From Novosphingobium guangzhouense (GTDB lineage: Bacteria > Pseudomonadota > Alphaproteobacteria > Sphingomonadales > Sphingomonadaceae), in NCBI RefSeq assembly GCF_002896965.1, contig NZ_LYMM01000031.1:19513-83512 (forward strand): a DNA stretch of 64,000 nucleotides, written 5' to 3'. Made by a program: the position numbers and the translations under genes. The notes under the pieces were generated by a model. That model saw only the letters and a list, made by a program, of their open reading frames with translations, was not told the DNA's origin and searched no databases. Positions 17,759 through 26,532 of the stretch are shown here, piece by piece. Position 1 is the stretch's first letter. Every line of letters begins with the position of its first letter.

Positions 17759-19402
17759 ATGTTGCGCAAGGTGGCCCGTTGCTGGGCCTTGCTATGTTTC
17801 GCGCTGATCGCGCCGCTGGCCCCGATCCAGCTTCAGGCGCAGATACTGCCCACCCCCGCCGCCGAGGAATCGAAGGGCGCCGAAACCGAGGCCCCTGCCG
17901 CGCCGCCGGTCGATCCGTTCGGGCGTGAAACCCCGCGCGATGCGGTGTCCGGCCTGCTGTCCGCACTGGCGGAGCGCGATTACCCGCTGGCCGCCAACTA
18001 CTTCGACGCGCGCTCCAACGGAGAGCAGCTGGCGAAGGAAATGCAGGCGGTGCTGGACGCGGGCGGCACGCTGCTGCCGTTCGGGGCGCTGTCCGATGAT
18101 GCGGCGGGCGTGCTCGACGATGGATTGAAGCCCGATCAGGAGCGCGTGGGCGACCTTGGCGATGCGGACAAGACGCCGATCCTGCTGACCCACGGCACCA
18201 ACCGTTCCGGCGCCAAGGTCTGGCGCATCGCGCGCGAGACGAGCGCGGCCGCGCACACGATGCAGCCCAAAACGAAGCAGGCCGAAGACGAAGGACCGGA
18301 AATCGCGGGCGCATCGCTGGAAGACTGGCTGCGTTTGCTGGGCATCGCCGCGCTGGTGTTCCTGGGATTCCAGCTGGTCAATGCCGGCATTCTCTTCGCG
18401 ATGCGGCGGGTCATCGCGGACCGGGACAACAGCGGCGTCTACCGGCTGACGCAGGCGGCGATGCCGCCGCTCAGCCTGTTCTTCGCCTCTGTCGTCTTCA
18501 CCATCTGGGCCGGTTCGATGCCGGTATCCATCGTCGCGCGGCAATTGCTGCTGCGCTATGTCGGGGTCTTTGCCTGGGTGGCGCTGGCCTGGTTCCTGTT
18601 CCGCATGGTGGATTCGGTGGCCGGTCTGCTGATCAGCCGCATGGTCGGGCAGGAGCGGCGGCAGGCCGTTTCCGTCGTGACCCTGATGCGCCGCGCGGCC
18701 AAGATCCTGCTGCTGTTCATCGCCGTGGTCGCGGTGCTCGATACCTTCGGGATCGACGTGACGACGGGCGTGGCCGCGCTGGGCATCGGCGGCATCGCGC
18801 TGGCGCTGGGCGCGCAGAAGACGGTCGAGAACCTTGTCGGCTCGGTCACCCTGATCGCCGACAAGCCGGTGCAGGTGGGCGATTTCTGCAAAGTCGGCGA
18901 CGTGACCGGCACGATCGAGGATATCGGCATCCGGTCCACCCGCATCCGCACGCTGGAACGCACCGTCGTCACCATTCCCAACGGCGATTTCTCATCCCGC
19001 CAGATCGAGAACTACGCCCAGCGCGACCGCTTCCTGTTCAATCCGCTGATCGGGGTGGAATACGGCATCGGCTCTGCCAAGCTGCTGGAAGCGGTGGAAC
19101 TGATCGAGGGCGTGCTGGAACGGCACGATCGCATCATCAAGCCCGGCGCCCGCGCGCGGTTCAAGAATTTTGCCGCCAGTTCGCTGGATATCGAAGTTTT
19201 CGCCTATATCGAGGCGGCGGATATCGATGAAAGTCTGGTGATCCGGCAGGATCTGCTGCTGCTGATCTTCGCCGCGCTGGAACAGGCCGAAGTGGGCATC
19301 GCCTATCCCACCAGTACCGTCCATCTTACCCCGCACAAGGCGCCGGTGGAACGCCCTGCCTCGATCGTGGTGGACGATGAGGACAGCCCATCGCCGGGGT
19401 GA
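17759..19402 (+). CDS. MscS-family mechanosensitive ion channel
   Basis: A 547-residue inner-membrane channel. A signal peptide ends near residue 28 (QLQAQ). Then come a periplasmic domain of about 170 residues, several membrane helices (starting near residue 200), and the MscS pore helix and beta domain near residues 320-420 (GVAALGIGGIALALGAQKT, then VGDFCKVGDVTGTIEDIGIR and TIPNGDFSS). A cytoplasmic alpha/beta domain completes it. Such channels release solutes on hypo-osmotic shock. ATG 17759 is chosen because it begins the signal peptide and AGGAG lies at 17743-17747, although the frame is open for 22 more codons. It appears to be a single-gene unit. Confidence 0.9.
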   Translation: MLRKVARCWALLCFALIAPLAPIQLQAQILPTPAAEESKGAETEAPAAPPVDPFGRETPRDAVSGLLSALAERDYPLAANYFDARSNGEQLAKEMQAVLDAGGTLLPFGALSDDAAGVLDDGLKPDQERVGDLGDADKTPILLTHGTNRSGAKVWRIARETSAAAHTMQPKTKQAEDEGPEIAGASLEDWLRLLGIAALVFLGFQLVNAGILFAMRRVIADRDNSGVYRLTQAAMPPLSLFFASVVFTIWAGSMPVSIVARQLLLRYVGVFAWVALAWFLFRMVDSVAGLLISRMVGQERRQAVSVVTLMRRAAKILLLFIAVVAVLDTFGIDVTTGVAALGIGGIALALGAQKTVENLVGSVTLIADKPVQVGDFCKVGDVTGTIEDIGIRSTRIRTLERTVVTIPNGDFSSRQIENYAQRDRFLFNPLIGVEYGIGSAKLLEAVELIEGVLERHDRIIKPGARARFKNFAASSLDIEVFAYIEAADIDESLVIRQDLLLLIFAALEQAEVGIAYPTSTVHLTPHKAPVERPASIVVDDEDSPSPG

Positions 19403-19497
19403 TCGGGATTAAAATGTGACAAGGCGGACCGAGGATTTATCAACGGCTTATTGCCTTTTGCCGGCTTTTAAGATCGATTGCATCGTATAGTGTCCGT

Positions 19498-19543
19498 CCC
19501 GCAGGTCGATTGGTGAATAATCCATTCACGATCAGCCTGCGGG
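19498..19543. repeat. Two-tier inverted repeat (cruciform or RNA hairpin)
   Basis: Outer arms CCCGCAGG (19498-19505) and CCTGCGGG (19536-19543) are perfectly complementary. Inside them, inner arms GTGAAT (19513-19518) and ATTCAC (19524-19529) are again perfect, with a 5-base loop. It lies about 95 bases after the MscS stop and 70 bases before the next small gene. No T-tract follows, so it is more likely a regulatory hairpin, protein-binding palindrome or dispersed repeat than an intrinsic terminator. Confidence 0.55.
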
Positions 19544-19612
19544 GGTCGACCTTACTTCTCGGGTCAGGGGCAGCGGGCCGAAGCAATTCGGGCCGGTACT
19601 TTGAGAGCGCGG

Positions 19613-19954
19613 ATGGCGGATAATTCAGGTTGGGGCCTGGGCGCTGCAGGTGATGCAGGCGCGCGGACCTCGGGGGCGCAACAGGAATACTGGTTTTCGC
19701 TTAGGCTGCGGGTCGATGCACCCGCGCAGCTGTGGCAGGCGGCCGCCTTGCGCTGCCTCAGCCAGTCGGACTTGTCTCAGGACGAAGTCGAAGACCTGAT
19801 CGGCCCGATCGAGGACCCCTCCATCGCCGACTGCCTGATGATGCTTGCCCTGCCCGAACGTATCCCCGGCTGCACCCGCCTGGACACCACCCTGCAACCC
19901 GTCGCAGCGGGCGAACCCGCCCCGATGCAGGAATGCCGCGACGCGGTGGAGTAA
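19613..19954 (+). CDS. Conserved-looking hypothetical protein
   Basis: A 113-residue soluble acidic protein beginning MADNSGWGLG, with an aromatic-rich strand (EYWFSLRLRVDA) followed by helices. There is no signal peptide or membrane segment. ATG 19613 is preferred to an in-frame ATG at 19601 because GAGAG lies just before it. Codon use resembles its neighbours. No family was recognised. Neither neighbour (MscS channel, small membrane protein) indicates a function. Confidence 0.55.
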   Translation: MADNSGWGLGAAGDAGARTSGAQQEYWFSLRLRVDAPAQLWQAAALRCLSQSDLSQDEVEDLIGPIEDPSIADCLMMLALPERIPGCTRLDTTLQPVAAGEPAPMQECRDAVE

Positions 19955-20026
19955 GCGCGCGGTCCGAGCAGATGGGAAGGTCTGATTTGGGTGGATTGCG
20001 GTCAGACTGCTTGATAATCTCCAACG

Positions 20027-20314
20027 ATGGATTTCTCGGTCATCTTGGTGTTGCCCATCGCAGCGCTCATTGCGTTTATTACCTGCATTGTAGCGGCGGT
20101 CGCATCACATTCGAGACCACGCCTGATCTGGCCCTGTGCTCTGTCGGTACTGTTGACCGCTCCCATTTTTGTAGCCTTTCCCTCGGATGCGCTCTTCGGC
20201 GTCTGGGCTATGACGCTTTTTGGTCTCTCGATTTGGGCAGCGATGGGAACGGTGATCGGAGCGCTTTTTGCTAAGCTGGCCGTCGCTGTGACCCGTCTTT
20301 TTAGGACCAGTTGA
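20027..20314 (+). CDS. Small integral membrane protein, unknown function
   Basis: A 95-residue hydrophobic protein with three likely membrane helices (about residues 5-27, 35-52 and 58-88) and a short basic tail (TRLFRTS). The region has lower GC than its surroundings, so the gene may be a recent arrival or simply weakly expressed. The upstream ribosome-binding site is poor. It is convergent with flgD. No family assignment is possible by eye. Confidence 0.45.
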   Translation: MDFSVILVLPIAALIAFITCIVAAVASHSRPRLIWPCALSVLLTAPIFVAFPSDALFGVWAMTLFGLSIWAAMGTVIGALFAKLAVAVTRLFRTS

Positions 20315-20354
20315 ACGTCCAGCTTGGGGCGTCTCCAGAAAGTCCGCTTCTCCC

Positions 20355-21032
20355 TCAATCCTCGGCCACTGACGGCGAGGTCAGCGCCACCAGCCCCGTG
20401 GCCGAGAGGCGGATGCCGTTGACGCCGAGCATGATGCTGGTGCCGTCGGTCACCACGTCATCCACCACGCCCACCGAATTGATCGTGGTGTCGAGGCTGG
20501 ACCCGTCCGCTGCCACTGCGCTGATCGACAGGGTGTAGGCGCCCGCGGCGGCCTTGGTGCCGTCGGTCTGGGTGCCGTCCCATTCGTAGGTGCCCTGCGC
20601 TTCGCTGGGGTCGAGGGTGACGGTGGCAACGGTGCCGCCCAGCGCGTCCTTGATCGTGGCGGTGACGGTGGCGGGGGTGCCGTCCACGTAATAGGTCCAC
20701 TTGGCGGGGCTGTCGCTAAGGCCGGCCACGGGGCTGTCGAAGCGCGCCTCGCGTCCGATGTAGCTGGATGCCTGCGCCATCTGCTGCGACAGGAGCTGGC
20801 TGAGGATATCGTCCAGCTTGCCGGTCTGCTGGATTGACTGTTCCACCTGCGAATACTGCACCAGCTGCTGCGTGTATTCCGACGTATCCATCGGATCGAG
20901 CGGGTCCTGATTGGTCATCTGCGTGGTCAGCAGTTTCAGGAACAGGTTGTAGTCGCTCAGCAGGCTGGTCGACGCGGCGGCCGTGGTGCCGGAGGTGGCG
21001 GAGGTGGAGGCAGTATCGGTAACGGTTGCCAT
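20355..21032 (-). CDS. flgD: Flagellar hook-capping protein FlgD
   Basis: A 225-residue hook scaffold. The N-terminal export and capping region has the family signature FLKLLTTQMTNQDPLDPMD (near residues 31-49) followed by YTQQLVQYSQVEQ. The C-terminal half is the FlgD Ig-like/Tudor region (GTYEWDGTQTDGTKAAAGAY). FlgD sits at the distal end of the growing hook and is discarded after hook completion. It starts 13 bases after the fliK stop in the same direction, so the two form an operon. Confidence 0.93.
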   Translation of the reverse strand: MATVTDTASTSATSGTTAAASTSLLSDYNLFLKLLTTQMTNQDPLDPMDTSEYTQQLVQYSQVEQSIQQTGKLDDILSQLLSQQMAQASSYIGREARFDSPVAGLSDSPAKWTYYVDGTPATVTATIKDALGGTVATVTLDPSEAQGTYEWDGTQTDGTKAAAGAYTLSISAVAADGSSLDTTINSVGVVDDVVTDGTSIMLGVNGIRLSATGLVALTSPSVAED

Positions 21033-21044
21033 TTTCGTGCTGCC

Positions 21045-22670
21045 TTATGCCATGAGATCAAGGTTGCCGCTGCCGCGCAGCGAGCGGAGGATAGGGGCGG
21101 CGTCTTCCGGGGTGCCGGTGAAATCGGCGCCTTGCGCGCGGGCGGCGGGACGGTGCTGGCCTCCACCGTTTCCGCCCGAGCCGCCGTTGCCGAAGCTGCC
21201 GCCCGAACTGTCGAACCGCAGCGATTGCGCATCGGCCCGCACGCCCGCATCGCTGAGCGCGCGGTCGAGATGGACGCTTTCGCGCCGCAGCATGTCAAGC
21301 GCGGCGGGCTGGTCTGCCGAGACGACGGCGCGCAGGGTGCCGTGATCGTCGAAGCCCATGCGCACGTCGATCCGTCCCATCTCGCGCGGGTCGAGCCGGA
21401 TCAGCAGCGCATCGCGCAGGCCGTCCGGCCCGCTGTCCAGCGCCCGCGCGATCGCCACGCCCACATCATTGCCGAAGTGGCCCGCGCGCATGGAGACGCT
21501 CGCCTCTGCCGCAGCCGGGGGCGATGATGGCGCAGCGGTATCATAAGGCAGCGCGCCGGGATGCGTGGATGCGTGGACCGGCGCGCGCGCGGCGGCAGCG
21601 TCCAGCGTCTGGCTGAACAGCGAGGCCGCAACGCGCGCCTCGGGGGCATGGGCGGTGCTGTCCTTGGCACTGTCATCGGCGTGCGCGCTTGCAGTTTGTG
21701 CGGACGTGCCGGTCATGGCAGGCGCAGCGGCCAGGGCGGCGCGATCCTGCGGCGCGGCTTCGGCGGGTGCCATAGATGTGGGGGCCATTGATGCGGGGGT
21801 CATTGATGCGAGGACTGGCGCGCTTACCGGCGCAGCGATCACCGCCAGAGCAGAAGCGGTTGCCGGAGCGCTGGCGGGCTCGGCGCGCTCGCTGGCGGCG
21901 GTCCTGTCTTTCGCGGGCCGCGCAGGGGCCGGGGTTCCGATCGTCGCCTCGGGCTGGGCCATCGGGCTTTGCACGGCGGCGGATGGCATGAGCGAAACCG
22001 CAACCGCTGCCGAAGCGGGCGCCGTCACCTGCTGCGGGGGCGCAGAGGTGGGGTCCGGGGCCGTGGAGGCGGAAGGGTTTTCGGCACGCGCCGGCTTCTG
22101 TCCGGCCCTGGGTTCCGCCTTTGATTCTGGCGCAGGTGCCACCTCAGGCGCGAGCGCTTCGATCGCCGGTGGCGACGCGTCTGTCGGCTTTATCGGTAGT
22201 GTGCTGGCGGGCGCGACTTTGGCATCAGGCGCGGCGGGCATTTCCGGCGCGGTGATTTGAACTTGCGCTTCCTCAACCGGGATGGCGGCTTGAGGCGCAG
22301 CGGCGGCATCGGGCGCTGCGGTCAGGGCCGGGGTCAGGGCCGGGGCCGGTGTCAGGGCCGGTGTCAGGGCAGGCGCTTCGCTTGGTGCGGCGGTCGGGAC
22401 GGGGGCGGGCGGCGTAGGCAGCGCGGGGGCAAGGCCGGTCGCGTCGATGGCGATCGGCAGTGCGCTGCGGTCGGAAGGCATGCTTGTGCCTGTCGCCGCC
22501 GGATGCGGGGCCGGTTGCGCTAACGGTTGCGGGCCGATACCCGTCTGCGCCTGGGCGAGAGCGGCAAGGAACGCCCCGCCATCGCCCTCTTGAACACCCG
22601 GCAGGGCGGCAGGCGCGGTCGCGCCCGGCGCGGCGATGGTCGGGGAAAAGGGCATGACGGGCGCGGGCAT
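21045..22670 (-). CDS. fliK: Flagellar hook-length control protein FliK
   Basis: A 541-residue secreted molecular ruler. The first ~370 residues are Ala/Pro-rich and low in complexity, as usual for FliK. The C-terminal Flg_hook domain is clear near residues 400-510 (LLIRLDPREMGRIDVRM, then DQPAALDMLRRESVHLDRAL). A Gly-rich tail follows. The start is uncertain. ATG 22670 gives MPAPVMPFSP, and a TTG at 22715 would add 15 residues. It is the first gene of a fliK-flgD operon, divergent from nothing and upstream of an exopolysaccharide gene block on the same strand. Confidence 0.87.
   Translation of the reverse strand: MPAPVMPFSPTIAAPGATAPAALPGVQEGDGGAFLAALAQAQTGIGPQPLAQPAPHPAATGTSMPSDRSALPIAIDATGLAPALPTPPAPVPTAAPSEAPALTPALTPAPALTPALTAAPDAAAAPQAAIPVEEAQVQITAPEMPAAPDAKVAPASTLPIKPTDASPPAIEALAPEVAPAPESKAEPRAGQKPARAENPSASTAPDPTSAPPQQVTAPASAAVAVSLMPSAAVQSPMAQPEATIGTPAPARPAKDRTAASERAEPASAPATASALAVIAAPVSAPVLASMTPASMAPTSMAPAEAAPQDRAALAAAPAMTGTSAQTASAHADDSAKDSTAHAPEARVAASLFSQTLDAAAARAPVHASTHPGALPYDTAAPSSPPAAAEASVSMRAGHFGNDVGVAIARALDSGPDGLRDALLIRLDPREMGRIDVRMGFDDHGTLRAVVSADQPAALDMLRRESVHLDRALSDAGVRADAQSLRFDSSGGSFGNGGSGGNGGGQHRPAARAQGADFTGTPEDAAPILRSLRGSGNLDLMA
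22321..22371. repeat. Tandem 12-base-type repeats inside fliK
   Basis: The GTCAGGGCCGG unit recurs about five times with small changes. On the coding strand it encodes a run of Pro-Ala-Leu-Thr repeats in the ruler region of FliK. Such repeats are slippage-prone, and changes in their number would alter the length of the FliK linker. Confidence 0.6.
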
Positions 22671-22751
22671 CGCTTCATCATAGGACGCTTGCGCATCGGG
22701 CGGTCGCGCGTGCAATCTTATGAGCGCCGCCGCAGGGTTTTTCCGCCCCGT

Positions 22752-23324
22752 TTACACCGCCATTTCGTGGCAGGTGATGCGCGGATCGGTGCGCGGGTCG
22801 TCGAGCAGCGGCCAGTTGGCGTCCTTGTCCGAGATCACCGAGACGGGGAACGGCCAGTCGATCGCCAGCGCCGGATCGTTCCACCGCAGGCCGCGCTCTG
22901 CCTCCGGGGCGTAGGCGGCGGATACCAGGTAACTGACCTCCACATCGTCGGTCAGGGTCTGGAAGGCATGGGCGAAGCCCTCGGGCACATAGAGCTGGCG
23001 GCGGTTCTGCGCGCTCAGTTCGAAGCCTTCGTGCTGCAGGAAGCTGGGCGATCCGGGGCGGATGTCGACGATCACGTCAAGGATCGCCCCGCGCACGCAG
23101 CGCACCAGCTTTACTTCGCGGTGTGGCGGCAACTGGAAATGCATGCCCCGCACAGTGCCCCTTTCGGCAGAGGTGGACATGTTCTGCTGCACGAACGTGG
23201 TGACCAGCCCTTCGGCCGCGAATTCTGCGGCGCACATGGTCCTTGCGAACACGCCCCGTTCGTCGCCGCGCTGGTCCAGCTCGATGAGGCGGGCATCGGC
23301 AAGGGTGGTGCGATGAAATTTCAT
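22752..23324 (-). CDS. rfbC: dTDP-4-dehydrorhamnose 3,5-epimerase family protein (RmlC/RfbC-like)
   Basis: A 190-residue cupin epimerase. It has the RmlC signatures RGMHFQ (His62, the expected base), Lys72, YVPEGFAHAF and RGLRWNDPALAIDWP. RmlC-type enzymes epimerise C3 and/or C5 of NDP-4-keto-6-deoxyhexoses. Here the gene is next to rfbF (CDP-glucose synthesis) and not to rmlA, rmlB or rmlD, so the true substrate may be a CDP-linked 4-keto sugar. It overlaps the preceding gene by four bases and ends the leftward block that starts at 27597. Confidence 0.85.
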   Translation of the reverse strand: MKFHRTTLADARLIELDQRGDERGVFARTMCAAEFAAEGLVTTFVQQNMSTSAERGTVRGMHFQLPPHREVKLVRCVRGAILDVIVDIRPGSPSFLQHEGFELSAQNRRQLYVPEGFAHAFQTLTDDVEVSYLVSAAYAPEAERGLRWNDPALAIDWPFPVSVISDKDANWPLLDDPRTDPRITCHEMAV

Positions 23325-24706
23325 GGGGTGCTCTCCACCAGTTCGGGTCGGGACGGGAAATGTTCGCGCTGCTGGGCGTAGAGGCGATCGATCAGGCGGT
23401 CCGGCGGGAACACCACGTCGTCGAACGTCAGCGGCGTGTCGCGGGGCACCGGACGGCGTAGCCGGGTGCCAAGCGCCAGCCCCACCGGAAGCAGCCCGGC
23501 AGCTTCGATCACATCATGGTTCTCGGCCACGCCATAGACCTCGAAGCCCCCGAAGTCCGCGATCAGGTCACCCGCGGCAAGATCCTGCTTGGCCAGCGCG
23601 ATCACGCCCACTTTCGGGCCGCCCATCGGAGTCAGCACCGGATCGCCGAACAGCGCGGCGCGGGCGATCGAATTGGGCACTTCGAAATGGCAGAGGTGAT
23701 AGGGCGTATAGAAGCAGTAGTACGGCCCCTTCCCCAGCTTGTAGAGATCGAGGAAATGCTGCTGGCGCGGGTCGTCGTGCGTGCCCAGCACGAAGACGCC
23801 CGGCCCCGGTCTTGCGCCGACGACGTAATCCACAAGCCCCGATCCGGCGCCGCTGTTCCCCCCGTCCCCGGCCTTGGCCCCGTCCCCGGCCCCGGCCGCA
23901 TCGAGGGCCTGCGCAAAGGCATGGATGGTCTCTTCCAGCGGGACGAGCGGGGCCGTGGGATCGCCGCCGGAGAAATCAGGGCCGATCATGCCGCGCCGCG
24001 CCACCCGGAAATCGCAGCCGTTGGCGACGATGGCCTGTTCGAAAGAGATCTTGGTGCCATCGGCGAAGCTGGCGACCATGGCCGGCTTCTGCCCCCAGCG
24101 CGCGGCGAAGGCGGCCTGCGTCTCCGGGTTGCGGTAGGGGTCGTGCAGGCCCTTGATATTGCCCGCAAGCCGGGGCGTTACCCCCAGCCCGCGCACGGTT
24201 CGCACAAGGTTCATCTGCACGCCGGGCTGATCGCCGTCCGAGAAGGTGTAAAGCACACCTGCGCGGTCGGCGTGGACTTTCAGGATCGGCCCGACCGTCC
24301 CGTCGAGTTCGGCGTTCATGTGGACGACATGCTTGCCCGCCGCAATCGCGGCCAGCACCGCACCGGCGGCATAGTCGACCGATCCGGTCACCTCGACCAC
24401 GACGTCGACCCCGTCTGCGGCCGCCAGTTCGAAGACGTCATCGGTGGCAACCGGGGTGCCGGCGGCGATCGCCCGCTCGATGTTGCGCAGGCCCGCGGTC
24501 ATCACCGGCTCGCAGCCCGCATCGGCCAGCGCCTGCCACGCCTTTTCCGGGTGGCGATTGGCGACGCCGACAACCTTCATGCCCGGTGTCGATCGCACGA
24601 TCTGCCGGACGATCGCGGCGCCCTGGAAACCGGCGCCGATCACGGCGACGCGGATCTGCCGCCCTTCTGCCTCGCATGCGGCGAGTGCGGTATCGACAAG
24701 GATCAC
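23321..24706 (-). CDS. NAD(P)-dependent oxidoreductase with C-terminal SAF domain
   Basis: A 461-residue protein. An N-terminal Rossmann domain (VAVIGAGFQGAAIVRQI, residues 20-36) of the homoserine-dehydrogenase-like or Gfo/Idh/MocA type is followed by a C-terminal SAF-like region (KVGVIALAKQDLAAGDLI). Proteins of this architecture occur in nucleotide-sugar clusters, but their reaction is poorly defined. They may oxidise or reduce a deoxysugar intermediate. The start is GTG 24706 with GGAG eight bases upstream. A Gly-rich insertion near residues 275-290 is probably a flexible loop. It lies between rfbF and rfbC, with overlap or near-overlap on both sides, so it is in the same operon and pathway. 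Confidence 0.75.
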   Translation of the reverse strand: MILVDTALAACEAEGRQIRVAVIGAGFQGAAIVRQIVRSTPGMKVVGVANRHPEKAWQALADAGCEPVMTAGLRNIERAIAAGTPVATDDVFELAAADGVDVVVEVTGSVDYAAGAVLAAIAAGKHVVHMNAELDGTVGPILKVHADRAGVLYTFSDGDQPGVQMNLVRTVRGLGVTPRLAGNIKGLHDPYRNPETQAAFAARWGQKPAMVASFADGTKISFEQAIVANGCDFRVARRGMIGPDFSGGDPTAPLVPLEETIHAFAQALDAAGAGDGAKAGDGGNSGAGSGLVDYVVGARPGPGVFVLGTHDDPRQQHFLDLYKLGKGPYYCFYTPYHLCHFEVPNSIARAALFGDPVLTPMGGPKVGVIALAKQDLAAGDLIADFGGFEVYGVAENHDVIEAAGLLPVGLALGTRLRRPVPRDTPLTFDDVVFPPDRLIDRLYAQQREHFPSRPELVESTP

Positions 24707-24710
24707 AGGC

Positions 24711-25484
24711 TCAACTCCATACGCGCCATTGCGGACCGGAGGCCCAGAGATCTTCGAGCAGGTGCTTGTCGCGCAGCGTGTCCATGCTCTGCCAGAAGCC
24801 GGTGTGGGGATAGCTGGCCAGCTTGCCGCGTTCGATCAGCCGGTCCATCGGTTCGGCTTCCAGCACGGTGTCGTCGCCGTCGATGAGGTCCAGCATCTCG
24901 GGTTCGCAGACGAAGAAGCCCCCGTTGATCAGGCCGCCGTCGGCCACGCCCTTTTCCCGGAAACCGGCCACGCGCGCGCCGTCGTCGCTCAGGCGCAGCG
25001 CGCCGAAGCGGCCCGGCTGCACCACTGCGGTCAGGGTGCACCAGACATCGGAACTGCGGTGCGAAGCCACCAGCGCGTTGATATCGACATTGGAAAGGCC
25101 ATCGCCATACGTGAGGCAGAACGTTCCGCCATCAAGATGCTGGCGCGCGCGCCGCAGTCTGCCGCCGGTCATCGAATTGCTGCCGGTATCGAGCACGGTG
25201 ACGCGCCAATCCTCGGCGGCACTGTCCGACCATTCGACCTGGCCCTTGGCAAGATCGACGGTGAAGTCGCAGTTCGCCGTGCGATAGCGCATGAAATAGT
25301 CGCGGATGTAATCGACCTTGTAGCCGCCAAGGATCACGAAATCGCGCAGGCCGAAATGCGCATAATATTTCATGATGTGCCACATGATCGGGCGGCCGCC
25401 GATCTCCACCATCGGTTTGGGCCGGACGGTCGTTTCTTCGGTCAGCCGGGTGCCGAACCCGCCGGCCAGAATGGCAACCTTCAT
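24711..25484 (-). CDS. rfbF: Glucose-1-phosphate cytidylyltransferase
   Basis: A 257-residue nucleotidyltransferase that makes CDP-glucose from CTP and glucose 1-phosphate. The N-terminal nucleotide-binding signature AILAGGFGTRLTEETTVRPK and the following PMVEIGGRPIMWHIMKYY are characteristic of RfbF, as are YGDGLSNVDI and the C-terminal GFWQSMDTLRDK. It overlaps the upstream epimerase gene by ATGA. CDP-glucose is normally passed to RfbG (4,6-dehydratase), but no recognisable rfbG is in this window. Confidence 0.93.
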   Translation of the reverse strand: MKVAILAGGFGTRLTEETTVRPKPMVEIGGRPIMWHIMKYYAHFGLRDFVILGGYKVDYIRDYFMRYRTANCDFTVDLAKGQVEWSDSAAEDWRVTVLDTGSNSMTGGRLRRARQHLDGGTFCLTYGDGLSNVDINALVASHRSSDVWCTLTAVVQPGRFGALRLSDDGARVAGFREKGVADGGLINGGFFVCEPEMLDLIDGDDTVLEAEPMDRLIERGKLASYPHTGFWQSMDTLRDKHLLEDLWASGPQWRVWS

Positions 25485-26530
25485 GCGGCATCCTTCCAGT
25501 AGAGGCCATCGTCGAGCCGCCCCTCGGCCCGGTGGCGGGCCAGTTCGTGCAGCCGGATCAGCTGCGAATTGCGGTAGTCGGCGTTGGAAAAGCCGATCGC
25601 CTGAAGCCCGCTTACCAGCGCGCGAATGGAAGCCCGAAGGTCCATCAGGGGCTGGTGATCGGGCGCAAGGCCGCGATAGAGGCTGAAATCGACCTTGTAC
25701 GAACGGCTGTCCGCCGGTGCATCATGGTTGATCGAAACTTGCGTGCCCGGCAGCGCCTCGGCCACGGCCTGGGCCAGTTCCGACACCTGATAATTGGCCT
25801 CGTCGCGCCCGGCATTGACGGCAAGATAGCGCCCGCCATCGGCGGCATCGCGCGCCACTGCCCACTCTATCGCGCGGGCCATGTCGGTGGTGTCGATCAG
25901 TGGCCGCCAGGGCGAACCGTCGCTCAGCACCGTGATGCGTCCGGTCGACAGCGCGCCCGCCACGAAGTCGTTGAGCACAAGGTCAAGGCGCAGGCGGTCC
26001 GACATCCCGCAGGCCGTGGCAAAGCGCAGGCACGTGACGGTCATGTCGCCGTCCAGCCCGGCCAGCCCCTGTTCGGTGCCGATCTTCGACAGGGCATAGG
26101 CGGTAATCGGGTTGAGCGGGTCGCTCTCGCGCCGGGCGGGGCCTTGCGCGATGCCGTAGACGCTGCAGCTTGATGCAAAGACGTAGTTGCGCACGCCTGC
26201 CGCCGCGGCCATCCGGGCCAGCGCCAGCGACGAATCCTGATTGATGGAGCGGGTCACTTCGGCAAAGGCATCGCCCATCGGATCGTTGGAGATCGCGGCC
26301 AGTTGCACCACCGCGTCGCACCCTTCGACAAGGCTTTCGGGGATTTGGCGCACGTCGCCGAAATACTGCGCATCCAGCACCCGCTCGGGCAGGGCGCCGC
26401 CGCCCGAAAGGCAATGGGCGAAATAGCCCGTATCGAAGCCGACGATGCACGCATCGGGCCAGGCATGGCGAAGCTGCCGGATGACGGCGGGGCCTACGTA
26501 GCCCATGTTTCCTGTAACAAGAATGCGCAC
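25481..26530 (-). CDS. NAD-dependent epimerase/dehydratase (extended SDR)
   Basis: A 349-residue extended short-chain dehydrogenase acting on a nucleotide sugar. The NAD motif TGNMGYVG is at residues 6-13, Asp33 could bind the adenine ribose, and the catalytic pair is Tyr145 and Lys149 (YALSK) with SSCSVYG upstream. The start is GTG 26530, chosen because GGGAGG lies five bases before it. It sits between a glycosyltransferase and rfbF, overlapping the latter by ATGA, so it probably acts on CDP-glucose or its product. By eye it could be a dehydratase, epimerase or reductase. Confidence 0.82.
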   Translation of the reverse strand: MRILVTGNMGYVGPAVIRQLRHAWPDACIVGFDTGYFAHCLSGGGALPERVLDAQYFGDVRQIPESLVEGCDAVVQLAAISNDPMGDAFAEVTRSINQDSSLALARMAAAAGVRNYVFASSCSVYGIAQGPARRESDPLNPITAYALSKIGTEQGLAGLDGDMTVTCLRFATACGMSDRLRLDLVLNDFVAGALSTGRITVLSDGSPWRPLIDTTDMARAIEWAVARDAADGGRYLAVNAGRDEANYQVSELAQAVAEALPGTQVSINHDAPADSRSYKVDFSLYRGLAPDHQPLMDLRASIRALVSGLQAIGFSNADYRNSQLIRLHELARHRAEGRLDDGLYWKDAA

Positions 26531-26532
26531 AT

